DNA of 64,000 nucleotides, taken from contig JALIRH010000019.1 of NCBI GenBank assembly GCA_023055505.1, positions 1,364,001-1,428,000 of the forward strand, in the 5' to 3' direction. The position numbers and the translations under genes were made by a program. How positions within the stretch are numbered: position 1 is the first letter of the stretch; every line of letters begins with the position of its first letter. Shown piece after piece: positions 10,346-42,900 of this stretch. A model generated the notes under the pieces. That model had not been told where the DNA came from, searched no databases, and saw nothing but the letters and a program-made list of their open reading frames with translations. Source of the DNA: Callipepla californica brunnescens. Taxonomy: Eukaryota; Chordata; Aves; Galliformes; Odontophoridae.

Positions 10346-13300
10346 GACTCTCTCTTTCTCTCTGCTGTGATGCTGACATTCTGATGGAAGCGGCAAGCTG
10401 TGTGTCAGTGGGAGCTCCTGTGAGTGCTGTACAGTCAAAGATTCACTGGGGAATAGCAACTAGCGTGAGGCAGGTGGCCAGTGCTTTTACACAAGCTGTG
10501 ACCCAGAAGCTTCTTGTCTGGCTGTGCTCTGTGGATGCCATACCTCTGCAGATGCTGAGGATGGCACTGACTGGGTGGCTGCTGGGTGTGAGCTGACCTG
10601 GTGGAAAGCCTGGGCCATCCCCGTACGGTGTCTGCACTTATGCCGGCCACCAATTTCCTCTTGTGCTCTGGACATGGTGTGGTAACGTGGAGCTTTGTAT
10701 TTCCAGAGCTTTGTGCAGAACCAGAGCTGCTCACGCTTGATGTAATTGCTAAAGATGAGCACTCTGGTCCTGTGAGTTATGAGAGGTGTTTGGACTACCC
10801 CGTTTTCTGTTGCAGAAATTTAATTTTAGAAAGCTTTTATTTTTATGCCAAGGAAATTTACAAGGCCAATGCCATCTCTGGGAAGTACAGATATATATAT
10901 ATTTTTTTTTAACATCATAATCAGAGGTTTGATACATGTTAAGAATCTTAATGTCTCAATAGTAATATATTTTGCTACTTTTTGGGTTTAACCAATGACA
11001 ATAGAAAGGTTTCAGTTTTTGCAAGCTAGAAGTGTATGCTTGTTTCATATTTTCAATGATATTCTTAAGAAAATAAGCAAAATAACTCACAGGCATAAGA
11101 CAAAGATGAGCATTCTCCTTTGGTCTGACTTCATGTGCTGCACAGGCCAAGAAGTGTGTAGTGAGTTTCCTCTTAATTCTGACTGTTCAACAGTAACTAT
11201 GTAAAGGTCTCCTTGCAGCCCTTCGTATACCTCCATCGTGTGTTCTGCTGTCTGGTTCTGTGCTAATCATAAATGCCTATGAGTGTAAGAATTTTGTGGT
11301 TTTTAAGCTAAATCCATATTGGTTGTGAGCTGCCTGTTAGTGAGAAGAAGTCCAGGCCTCTGAAAGGACCTGGCACACCTCTGGCAAGTCTGGGTTCCTG
11401 GAGCACTTTGTGCCCTTTGTTGCTCACATGTTCAGGGCTGGGAAAGGAGTTAGGAGGAGAAAATGTCTGTTTTCTAATAAAGTTTAATCTTTTCCTTTCC
11501 ATTGTTTGCGGAGAACAATTAAGGGTAGAGAAGAGAGCATCTTCTAGAAGGAAAGCAGCAGAAGAAAGTGGGCAAGAAAGCTGGATGTTTTCAGTACCAG
11601 GACAGATCCTGTAAGAGTTGTCTTCTAGCAGCTGCAGGGCCCAAACAGAGGAAGAACCAGGGAATCTCACCTCAGGCTGACGTTGACTGAACAAGCAGCT
11701 CAGTGGTCTGAGGCACAGGTCAGTAGTTTCATGAGATTCCAGACTTCTTTCTGAAAACTAGAACACTCAGGGAGCTGTGTGGAGGGGCTGCCTTGTCATT
11801 TATTCAGACCTATCAGAACTTCCCTCATCCTGGATCTTTGGATCTATTAATCTTTTTCCTGAGCCATGGAAATGTATTTGAACAAGGACAGGAAGAGAGT
11901 GAGAAAGGAGTTGTATTTTTCCTGCTACTTGCCTGGAAGGTTCTTGAGGTAATCTTTATTTTATAAGAGATGATGGTGAACAAAGAAGTATTAGTTTACC
12001 ATAGTTTAGAGATAAAATCCAATACAGTCTTGTTACTTCGGTCACTGTTCCAGACATGAGGGGAGGTACTTAGGCTCAGAAATTCTGAAGACACTTCAGC
12101 AGAGAACCTGTGAAAGAGCAGAGGTCACAGCTGCCTCAGCTTCCCTTTGAGTTTCTGCTAGCTCGTGTGTTTTTTCATTTGAAGTAAATGGTCTCCAGAG
12201 TTCTCACCCTCATCAGCAGCACTTGGTGGCTGTAGTGAAGACTGTCTGCTATAGCAGCTGGCTGCTCTAGAGCCCTTCTAGCACAGAATGTCTTTTATAT
12301 AGCTGAGAAGCTGCTTTCTTGGGTTGGAGACTACTGGTTCACAGCCCTAATAGCTACAGCTATTTGGATAAGGCCTAGCCCCCAGATGCACAAAGATGGA
12401 TGAAATTCTGGAATGTGTGACCTTGCAGTGGGTTGCTGTCACATTTGCTAATGTCTGTTCTTTGAAGGCAAGAGGAATGAGATGTTTAGATTGTACTTCA
12501 TGTGTCCTTTGTTCACAGTGACTTTCTTGATTTATTTCCTCATGTGATCACAGGAAATATGTTTCTTCACATGAGAAGTTAATGGTCATTTAGTGTCCTT
12601 TCCACTTGTGTATATTCCGGTCTTATAAATAAAGCTGTTTCTAGGACAGCAGTGTATCTAAACTTAATCTTTTGATTCCTGCATAGTTTCTCAGTCTTTA
12701 GAGGTGGTAGTGTCTTGACTTTAGAAAAGGTGATAGATATGCCAAAATAACATCTGGATTCTTGGCTATTTGGGTCATCAGAAGTAATGTTTTTATTTAG
12801 CTCTTACGCAGCGGATAAAATAAAGGCTTTAGTCATTGCTCGGAACATGTCTCTCGATACAGATGCACCCTTCTTCTGTAGAAGCCAGGTACATCAGCTT
12901 TGAGAGGTCCTGCTTCCCTTCTTCCCTCTGTAGGGAAGTGCACAGGACATACCTACAACCATCTTTCCTGCCTGTGAAAGTTTTCCTTTTGGAAGCCTTT
13001 TCCAGGAGTATGATACAGGAGGGCATCTTTACAGCCAGTGTACAATCAGAGCTGTCACCTGATGAAGAACTTGCCTAACAGGCAGGGCTACAGTTAGCTG
13101 AAAAGTGTGTTTCTTTCTAATTTTTCTTTCATTGGTATTTATTTGGGATATATATTTTCCTTCTCTGAGAAAACCCCAACAGAAACACCTCATAGGAGCA
13201 CTCTGAACCTAAATTGTTGGGATTTTTGGGGGGTTGGGGTTAGGGTTAATCAAGCTTAGCTCATTTAGAGCTGCCTTGGCCACTGCTACATGGAGCTAGA

Positions 13301-16300
13301 GAACACTGAAGAATTTTGTAAGATCCAGCACCAGCAGAAATGGAGTCGGCAAGGTCTGTGTGTGTGACATTTAATGCCACATCCTGGTTATAAAGAAGTT
13401 AGCTGCAATATGATACAAATTTGAAGTAATTTTCTATAAGGCTTGGAAAAGTTGTATTTTGGTTTTGTTTTTCTTGTCCAGGAATGGAGAAAAGGGCACA
13501 GTGTTAAAATGAAATTTCCAGGAAGTACTTTTGGGATATATTACAAAAACATTAAGGTATTGATGGCTACAACAGTGTTGATGACTTTTTCTTAAAAACA
13601 GAAGCTGAAAAATTAAAAATGCAGGTCAGGCTAGCAGCACTTAACTATAAAAATATATACGTACCTTTTATGGCCACAACTGTTGTATGACTTTGCTTTT
13701 AATCCATCCCTAATGATAGCATGAACTGCTCTCAGCTACAGTGTATTTAGAATATTCTGTTTTTTCTCTGTGTCCTCATTAGAGCTTCACATGATGTGAT
13801 TACGGTAAAATAACAAGAGGATCTTTCTGAAATATTACCATTTCTGCTTACTACCTCTCCCCTCATTCCTCAGCACAATTTCAATGTGGATTTTGATCTT
13901 CATTCTACTTCCTGCTCACATTTTGAACTTGAACTTGGGGGCAGGGTGGGCAACGGCTCCTGTCAGAGAGCATCATTAATCTGTGAAAACTGCAAGTGCA
14001 GTCTGGGGATATTCTGTGCTAGGGTTTCAGTTTGAGCCTGTCATGAGTCAAAGCTTTTTTCTCAGGGCTAACTGCCAAATACAAGCTTTGTGAGCTGTCA
14101 CAAGGTAACTCCAGTGCTGTGTATTGTTAATTGTTGGTATAACAACAGTGTCTGTGCTCTGTAAGCAATTGTTCTCTTGCTGATTTGCTTGTTTGCAGTC
14201 ATAGCATAACTACTTAATGCTGTACAGTCTGCACAATTACTCTGTTGCCACTAAGGGCACGATGGACTATTAAGGGGTTGGGGTAGAAATGCTGGCAATG
14301 CATTAAAATCTATTGTGTATAGTATATGTGCACAGAGGTGGAATGGTCTTCCATAACTTTCTCTGGTTTCATGCTTCAGTTTGTCTTGTTTAAGCAAGCC
14401 AAGTGGGAGTACATCGCCATTCAGAATGCTGGGGCTGTACGGGCAGCAGACGTGCCGTAGTGTCAGCACGCTGCTGTAAATCCTGACGTGCACCTTTTCC
14501 AATACTTGACTTGGCAGGGATCTGAGAACAGTCTGATCTATGATCCTTTGTTGTTACTGCAAAGTAAACTTGAGCTGGATTTCAGCCTGCTATTGCAGTG
14601 TCAGAATTACAGACATTTCACAAGCATTTTGGAGAGACTAGAGAAGTCAATAAAGTGATACAGATGACAATGATGAGGATTTGAGTCTTGGAAGGAAAAC
14701 ACTCTTTAAAGCTAAAAATAGATCAATAAATTATGTCTACATATTCCACTAGAGCAGTGGAGATTGAAGTGTCAGGGATACTTTGCTGTAGCAAAATCAA
14801 CCTCTAAGGTGTTTTTCAAAGACGAGAGTTAAATTAACTAATTCCTAATGTTTATGGGTGGTGGGTTTTTTCTTCTTTCCTTTTTGATTTTTTGTTTTTT
14901 AATTCCATAAGGCAGAAACAAACAGTAGTTGTTGAAATCCTAGTAACTGGAAGGGGGTGGGGGGGTAACCACTACTCAGTCCATATCCTACTGAGTGTTG
15001 GTGTTTTTCTTCCTATCTTGAGGCAGGCTGCTGAAAACCCTTGTGCTTGTTAGATTTCACTCACCTGGTGGCTTACTCACTGACGCACAGTGTATGTTAG
15101 GAGTCAGCAAAGGGATGAGCAACCACATTCATGTTCAGGTTGAACCGTCATTACTTTTCTTGCCATACTGCTATTGATATAGCGAAATTATGAGCAAGGA
15201 ATCAAAGGAGTCTCTTATCAACTGTATATGTAGAACTGCTGAAAAACAGTAGTAGCAGTATATTTAATCAAGGTGCTCTTTAGATTAATTCAACTACACG
15301 CTTGTGTTTCTTTCTGACTTCCACTACCTGTACACTTCTGCCAAGCCCATGCTTCTGCAGTACTGTCATCAATTTAAGAAAGTAATAATAATAATAATTG
15401 CAGTTTTCAGGGATAAGATTTTATGTAGACTTGATGAGTCTACGGAGACAGAGGAAATTCTCCCAGCACCTTTAAAACGTCTTCTACCCTTCAGTGCATG
15501 TTCTTACCAGTTCCCTCTATTTCCTGTACAAATTAGAAAGTGCTCAACTAGTAAGTATCTTTCTAATTGACTGAATTTCAGAGGTTGGGAGCGAGCTGTG
15601 GCTTCATGTTGCTGAGCATTCTTAACTGTTAAGTTTGCCATATATACTCTGCTGGCTTGTTTTTGTTTTTTTTTTTTTTAATTTTTAAATTTGTTTCTTA
15701 GCATTTGTTGTGACAGTTCTCACCTGCTGTGCACACTTCCAGTTCTGAAGTGACCTGATCTGGCTACAATTAAAATCACGGGCCCTTCTGATACCTTTCT
15801 GATGGTTCAGTTTCCTATGCCAAAAAAAGAAAACATTAATACATTGCAAAACAATTTTCAGGTAATGTCTTATGTTTAACATTTACCTTGTCTTGAAAGC
15901 TAACTAACTACTCACCATCACGTTCTTCCTCACTAAACAGCAAGGTGAGAAGATAAGGTTTATTTGCTACTTATTTCCACTATCAAAATGAGCTGTTGAG
16001 GATCAGCAGCAGGAAGGTGACTGTGTCAGGAACAAGTAATCAGTGTGTCTGGCTAAATCAGATAAGGACATCTTACTTCTGGATCTAGCCATAGCAGGTA
16101 TTTGTTTTCCATTACTGTAAGCGGTGAAGAACTAGCACAGCAACAAAGAAATCAGTGGGGATGGAAAGACAAATAATGAGAGCACAGAGCTGCTCTTTCC
16201 TGCCTTGATTGAAGGACTGTTGCCTGTTAACAGCCCTGACATTTAGTAAGCCCCTTCCAAATTTGTTCCTGGAACCTTGACTATTTTTTAATGTTTGAAT

Positions 16301-16970
16301 CCATCTACTTGAAGATTTACCACGTCCCCAGGGTAAAGCACGAAGTAAAGGTGTAAGAGACAACCTGTAATGGATTCAGAGAAGGAAGGATCTGTGTGTA
16401 ATGGAGCAGCAGCATTGGGCTGCTGTGGCAGAACGTAAAAAATACCCGTTTTGCAGATGCTGTGTTTGTTTCAGATGTGCATGGTAAAGAGAGAGGTGAA
16501 AGGTTATTTTATAATTCTGTCACAACTGTGAATATTTAGATAATGTTCTGCTGCAGCTTGAATGTAAGGTTCAGTGTTACCGTAGATTACTCACGGGCTG
16601 CTGGCCAAGGCCATGCAATGGCTGCACATCTGGACAGCAGTGGCGCAGCAAAGCTCTGTTGCTGCAGCACAGCAGCTGGGAGCTGCAGCAGTAGCTGGGA
16701 ATAGCTTAAAAGTCATCAGTAGAGCAACCCAGTCAGGGTCCGACCATGGGTTCTCTGTGCTGTACTGGCTTCAGCAAGCTTCCAGCTGCACATACCAAGA
16801 AAGACATCTTTACGACACTGTGACAGCTGCAAAAAGAAGTTACCATTTTATAATTACAACCACCACCTTTGTTGCCCTCCCAGATGTCAGCTGTAAGGAG
16901 TGGAATATGTTTTCCAGGGTTTTTCTACCAGCTTATGGTTCATGACATCACTCCAAATCATCACAAGGAA
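10346..16970. other. Intergenic tract between convergent ZSWIM8 and NDST2
   Basis: About 6.6 kb of mostly AT-rich sequence. I find no conserved coding frame, tRNA or recognisable transposon. It contains AATAAA motifs on the + strand (11476, near 12627), a short telomere-like G/T run at 13230-13247, an AAT run near 15386, a T-run near 15668, and a CAG/GCA-rich patch at 16618-16700. Alternative distal 3' ends of ZSWIM8 could fall here. Confidence 0.6.
13230..13247 (+). repeat. Short telomere-like G/T repeat
   Basis: Three tandem hexamers, GGGGTT, GGGGTT and AGGGTT. Too short to call an interstitial telomeric array with any confidence; noted as a G-rich simple repeat. Confidence 0.5.
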
Positions 16971-16987
16971 GAAAAATAAGTAGTACA

Positions 16988-17025
16988 TTTATTGAATCCA
17001 CTTACTACTACGTCTAGCCTTTATT
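16988..17025 (-). terminator. NDST2: Paired AATAAA polyadenylation signals for NDST2
   Basis: Two AATAAA hexamers on the - strand (17020-17025 and 16988-16993). The second is followed by a T-rich then TGTGATGATTTGGAGTG downstream element, as expected for efficient cleavage near 16965-16975. Confidence 0.6.
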
Positions 17026-17738
17026 CAGACACTTGTGCTCAGTTTTGAGAGCCAAGAATTTCTTCATTATCATTCAATGTGAATGATGCTATACATGATC
17101 CAGTGCAGGAAGTTGGGCTTTTCTCTCTAACAGGAGTGAGAGAGGGGTTTCTAGTCTTTGTCTTTTTTTTTTTTTTTGGCTGCACAAAATAACCCTTTCC
17201 AAGGGCACATGAAATAAAATACTATATTGCATACTATATACATTTACATACAATGGTAAATGCACCATTCATTCAGAAATACACAATACCTAAGGCTCAA
17301 TGGAAAAGCTTGGTTGAAGCAACTTTTCACCACTGCTAGGAGAAAAGGAGCTCGTGACAGTTGTGGAAGTTTCCATAACCTGTGTTCACATGGATCCTGC
17401 CCCTCTTAGGAACCACAGCGGTACAGTTCCACCTGTGCCCAGGAGGGAGGGACAACAGCCCAAACAACTTCAGAAGCCCATGGCTCAGCGACAGAAAACA
17501 CGTACAACCATGATGGAGGATTTCCTCTGAGAAAAATTATCCAGCAACTGCAAGAGGAGGCACAACGCCGTAGTGTACTCAAAATATCCACCATGTGCAG
17601 AAATAGTAACCTAAACAAACAGCCCCTTTTGGATACAGGAAACCACATTCTTGCTTAAAATGCTAAGCCCTCCCTGTGTATCATAGTGGTACTTACTCTG
17701 GGTTGGGTTTTTTATTTCTCCTTGCACTGCTGGACTGC

Positions 17739-17755
17739 GGGGGGGGGGGGGGGGG
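17739..17755 (+). repeat. G17 homopolymer
   Basis: Seventeen consecutive G on the + strand, C17 in the NDST2 transcript. Long G runs are rare and length may be misread. Confidence 0.9.
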
Positions 17756-18794
17756 TGGTTACCAGGTGTTAGCTTACATGGTAGAGGACCTGGAGCTGTT
17801 GAAAAGACAAAAAAAAGTTTCTATTTTTTTGTTTTTTTTTTAAGTTAATCAGACAGGGGGAACTGAACTCTCTGCTTTCAGCTACTTCAGCCTTATTTAA
17901 CAGTACCTGAGATTTGCCTCCCCCAGCTACTGTGCTCTGCTAACACAGGCCTCCAAAGTGCTCAAAGGGGACTGACTTACCATTCCTTGGCTATCTTCTG
18001 AAATGGCTGAAGCCCCTGCAGAGAAATACTTGCCCTGTTGTCGCACATGGCAACCTTTCCCCTATGGTAAGAAATGAATTTTGTGTCAGCATCTGCAGCT
18101 TTGCCTTATCTCCCACTGCCCACTGCCCAGAGTCACTGGATGCCGTACTGCACCAGCAAGGCAGCGGGTAAGGAGAGGGAATCTCATGTCTGTTACGTGC
18201 CTCCAAGACGGCGCAGTCCCCAGCACACACACACAGTGGCACTGTAAGTAATGGTCGTGGCCACTGTGTCTACAGGGGGAGTAAAGAGGTGTTCTTGCAC
18301 CTTGCTGTTGCTGGATTACTGGATAAAAGCTGAGGTTCACTAGACTAGATTCCCCTTTTCTTAAGCTGTTCCTCTTTTCTCATCAGTGGGCTCTGTATCT
18401 TACCTCTTACGTCTTTTTTTTTTTCCTGGACTCAGGGGAGAAAGACTTTAACCCTCCAACTAGTGCCCGTTTCATATACTGAGAAGAGTAATTTAAACAT
18501 AAAGTGTTAACCGTGCTCTCGCTCCTGCTTGAAGTAGGGCAGGCATTACAAATCCTTCCTGCAAGTAAGAGTCAAAGTGTGACACACCATTAATACTCCA
18601 GAATGAGATTTGCACTCCATGCCCCAGGGCAGTGTCAGAAGCAGCAGCCCTTCCCAGCGGTGGGGAAAGGCTCCACATGCACATTCTCTGCTACTGCTCA
18701 TTTGTCCACTTGTTTTGGCTTGAAGAGAGATGGCATCATAGCACGTGTTGGAGCACCACACATCCCAGCAGCACTGGGAACAGGAGAGTCCCTC

Positions 18795-39810
<21,016 letters not shown>

Positions 39811-39921
39811 GGTGAGGCGGGCCGCCCACCCCCTCCTCACTCCCTGCAGCCACGTCGCTCTTGAAATCTCCAGTGCCACCGTGGCAGTACCCAGCAGCAG
39901 CTTTCAAAAAAGTAACAGCAG
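39811..39921 (-). other. NDST2: NDST2 5' UTR portion of the first coding exon
   Basis: On the - strand a pyrimidine-rich tract ending CTCTCTCTGCAG is a strong splice acceptor, placing the exon start at 39921. The 111-nt leader contains no ATG and has an in-frame TGA at 39904-39906, so translation begins at 39810. It implies at least one further upstream non-coding exon. Confidence 0.7.
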
Positions 39922-42900
39922 CTGCAGAGAGAGTCAAAGCAAAAGCAAACAGCTACCAGGCTAGACTCCGAGGGATGTGCCATTTATCTCAAGTAACCAT
40001 GGCCCTCAATTCCCATCGCTCTTTTGCGTGCTTCCTCCTGTTCCTCTTCTCTCACTCAGAAATAAGTCTTTTGGAGGAAGGAGGTTTCCTGAGTGTTGTC
40101 TCCAACAGCAAATCAGTCTGTCATCCTGTTCACAAGCACTTTCAGCTCAGCTTTCCCAGGTGTCTTGTTTCTCATTTAGCAATTTTGCATTCACATGATG
40201 GCACCGTCTCTTTGCATCCTGTAATTTAAAAAGAAAAAGTCAATTCTTAGTATGAATGCCTGGTATTTAACAGCTTCGAAATGAAATGGCAGGACCAGCA
40301 GGTGCTAGGTGGGCAATGTCACTATCCTGTACCAGACAGACCTGCTCTCTGAAAAATGACATGCGTGCTTTGTACAGGAGCTTGGCAGAGCTGCAGAACC
40401 ACCATCACCTCCTTTGGAAGAGAGATCCTGGCAGTGTGCAGGGATGCAACACTCAGCCTGGGGGAGGTTCTCATAGCAAACAGATCTGGGGTATCTAGAC
40501 TTCCCTCACTCCTCTTTATGCCACTGAACACATGATATAAAAACGCTTTTATTCTAGCCTTGGTTTCCATATTGACAGGAGAAGGACAGAACCTCACAGT
40601 ACCTTTCCTGTCCTGTTCTATACTAACAACAATATATCAACTCCATGCCAGTGACTTCCTGGGACCTCGGGATATAGATGTCCTGAACTCAGCAGGCTGC
40701 TTCAAATTCCTGCCACCTCTCCCGTCATCCTGCCTCTCCTGATTTCCTTGGTTCTCAGGCCTGTCTATGAGGCCGCCTCACTTCTCTTGGGAACTCATGT
40801 TCTTCCAAGGCTCCCAAAACACCGCTCCATGAAACCAGCGTACCTTGGGCATCAATGGAGCCAGGGGGCACGAGTCACCTGTACACTGCATGGCGCGTCA
40901 CTGCTAACTGGTTCAGACTCATTTGGAGAAGAAATACCTTTGAAATCTTCCTCACCATCTCTCATATGCCACTCAAGTGAAGGCTTCACGTTGTGAAGCT
41001 CTCTCACCTCCTGTGTTGTGTTTATGACAACAGACTATTTCACCGTATGTTGTTATTTTTCCAGAATAAGATGCTCAACAAATCTAACAACATCAACCCA
41101 TCTAAAACACAAGCACCAGGGAAAGTAACTACACTACCTCTTAGTTTAAAAATTATATTAAAGCACTGTGTAGGCTTCTCTCCCTTACCAGAAATCTGAC
41201 TGCCTACAGTAACAACATGAGCATCCTTTGCTTGGGATACAGGCATATTTTTGGGGAGCATCTGCTGCCCAACCGAGCACAGCAGGAACACCCTGAAAGC
41301 CACATGTTGCTCACCCATTCGTGCTCACAATGAGCCTTCCATAGCAGTTAAAAAACTTATCTCAAAATCTTCCTTACTTGTGCACCCACGCTCCTGCAGA
41401 CATGCCCCACCACATGCAGTCCTTCTAACCACCTACTTGGCTGGCACAGCTCTAACACCAGGAGGCACAAGAGCAACAACAAACAACAAAAGTACTACCA
41501 AAACAGTTCTTCATCCCTACATTCCTCCCATTCTTAAGACTGCTGCTATCATCTGATAAATCATATTAGAAGATTTTGCAAGAGCTTAAGACAGACATAA
41601 GGGTTTTTATATCATAAGTGAGGATTTTAATAACTAGCTCCACCAGAAAAGAAACCACTTGTGAGACAGATGCTTATTTTGTAATGTGTATTACTAAACA
41701 GAAAAAAAATCCTTCTGAGTCAGGGAAAAGATCAGCGCACAGATGAGGCCAGAAGCCCACTCTAAAGATTCCCACTAGGCTTTTTTCCAAACTGTTGGTA
41801 CAGCTTGAAGCAGAGACAAAAAAAAAACAACAAGCAAACCATATACAAAGAGATACTGTATTGATAATTTTGTAACAGTGAATGGAAAGTAGTTAGAGTG
41901 CTCTTCACACAAGCCTTATAATGATTGTTAAGCATTATCCAAAACAACTTCTGTGCTATAATCTCAGAAGAGCAGAGTCTGGCTTGTTTAGTGCACAACA
42001 AAACCCAGCCCCCGTGAGGAGCTGTGGACTGTAAACACAAAGTATATTACACTCTATATTCTGCTGGAGAACCCAAGACGCAACAAATCTTGTTGAAGGT
42101 CACACTGCAAGGCAGCAGATGAATCAAGATTAAAAAAACCCCTCTGTTTCCCAGACTCTGACTGAATTGAGCCTGAATGCCCAAATGGCCCTCTCTCATG
42201 ACAGAGCTGGCTTTGGAAGCCTAGCTCAGCTAGCAACAATAAGCTGTGCTTGCTTCAGTGCAGGCCACTGATCATCTTTCTGTTCTGCCTCTACATACTG
42301 TTACTGGAAAAAGGACAAGAGGAGGAGAAATTACCAGGGGAAGGGATTACAAAAAAATACACAAATGGAATTCAAATGGATTTTTTTCTTTTTGGTGTAC
42401 AATATTGAATTGATAACTGAACACACGACCCTCTGCACAGAATGCAGGATATAGCTCATAATTCCTGTTTGAGACAACAAGGACTGCCAGTGTGGCAACT
42501 CAGTATCCAGAAATACATGCTACCTGTCAGAAGCAAGCAGAACAACCTTCAGACCCCCAAAACAAGCCTTCCCCACCCCATTGCCTCTGCATACAAGGCA
42601 CTGATGTTATCATCTTCACCTGGCACTAGAGCTCCCAAGACATGTTTTGACTGCAGGGGCAGTAGCAAAGACAGGCAGAATTCTGCACAGCAGACGCAGG
42701 TTAGAGAGAAATGTGTAATAAATACTGCATCTTTTTATGAGGTGGATTCCATATAAGACACATCAAATAAACAGCTCGACGCTTTTACATCAGTTGTGAT
42801 GTAAAGCGGTCTTCACTCTAATCCCACACCATAAATCCATACAAAACACTCCACTCTCAAGTCCTACATTCTCAATTTTGACAGAGAAAACTGAGAACTG

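Larger units (their letters stand above)
16965..18794 (-). other. NDST2: NDST2 3' UTR (probable extent)
   Basis: From the stop codon to a pair of AATAAA signals. On the mRNA strand it holds a C17 tract (17739-17755), A-rich stretches (17161-17176, 17806-17842) and a UGUAUAUA Pumilio-type site at 17235-17242. An earlier AATAAA at 17711-17716 lacks a GU-rich downstream element and is a weaker candidate for a shorter form. The border is inferred. Confidence 0.55.

Noticed and set aside
13230..13247. Interstitial telomere array
   Set aside because: Only three imperfect hexamers; much shorter than real interstitial telomeric arrays.
39877..39879. Possible upstream GTG start adding 23 residues to NDST2
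   Set aside because: It is not an ATG, the family starts with the M(I/L)QLWK sequence at 39810, and that ATG has a good context.
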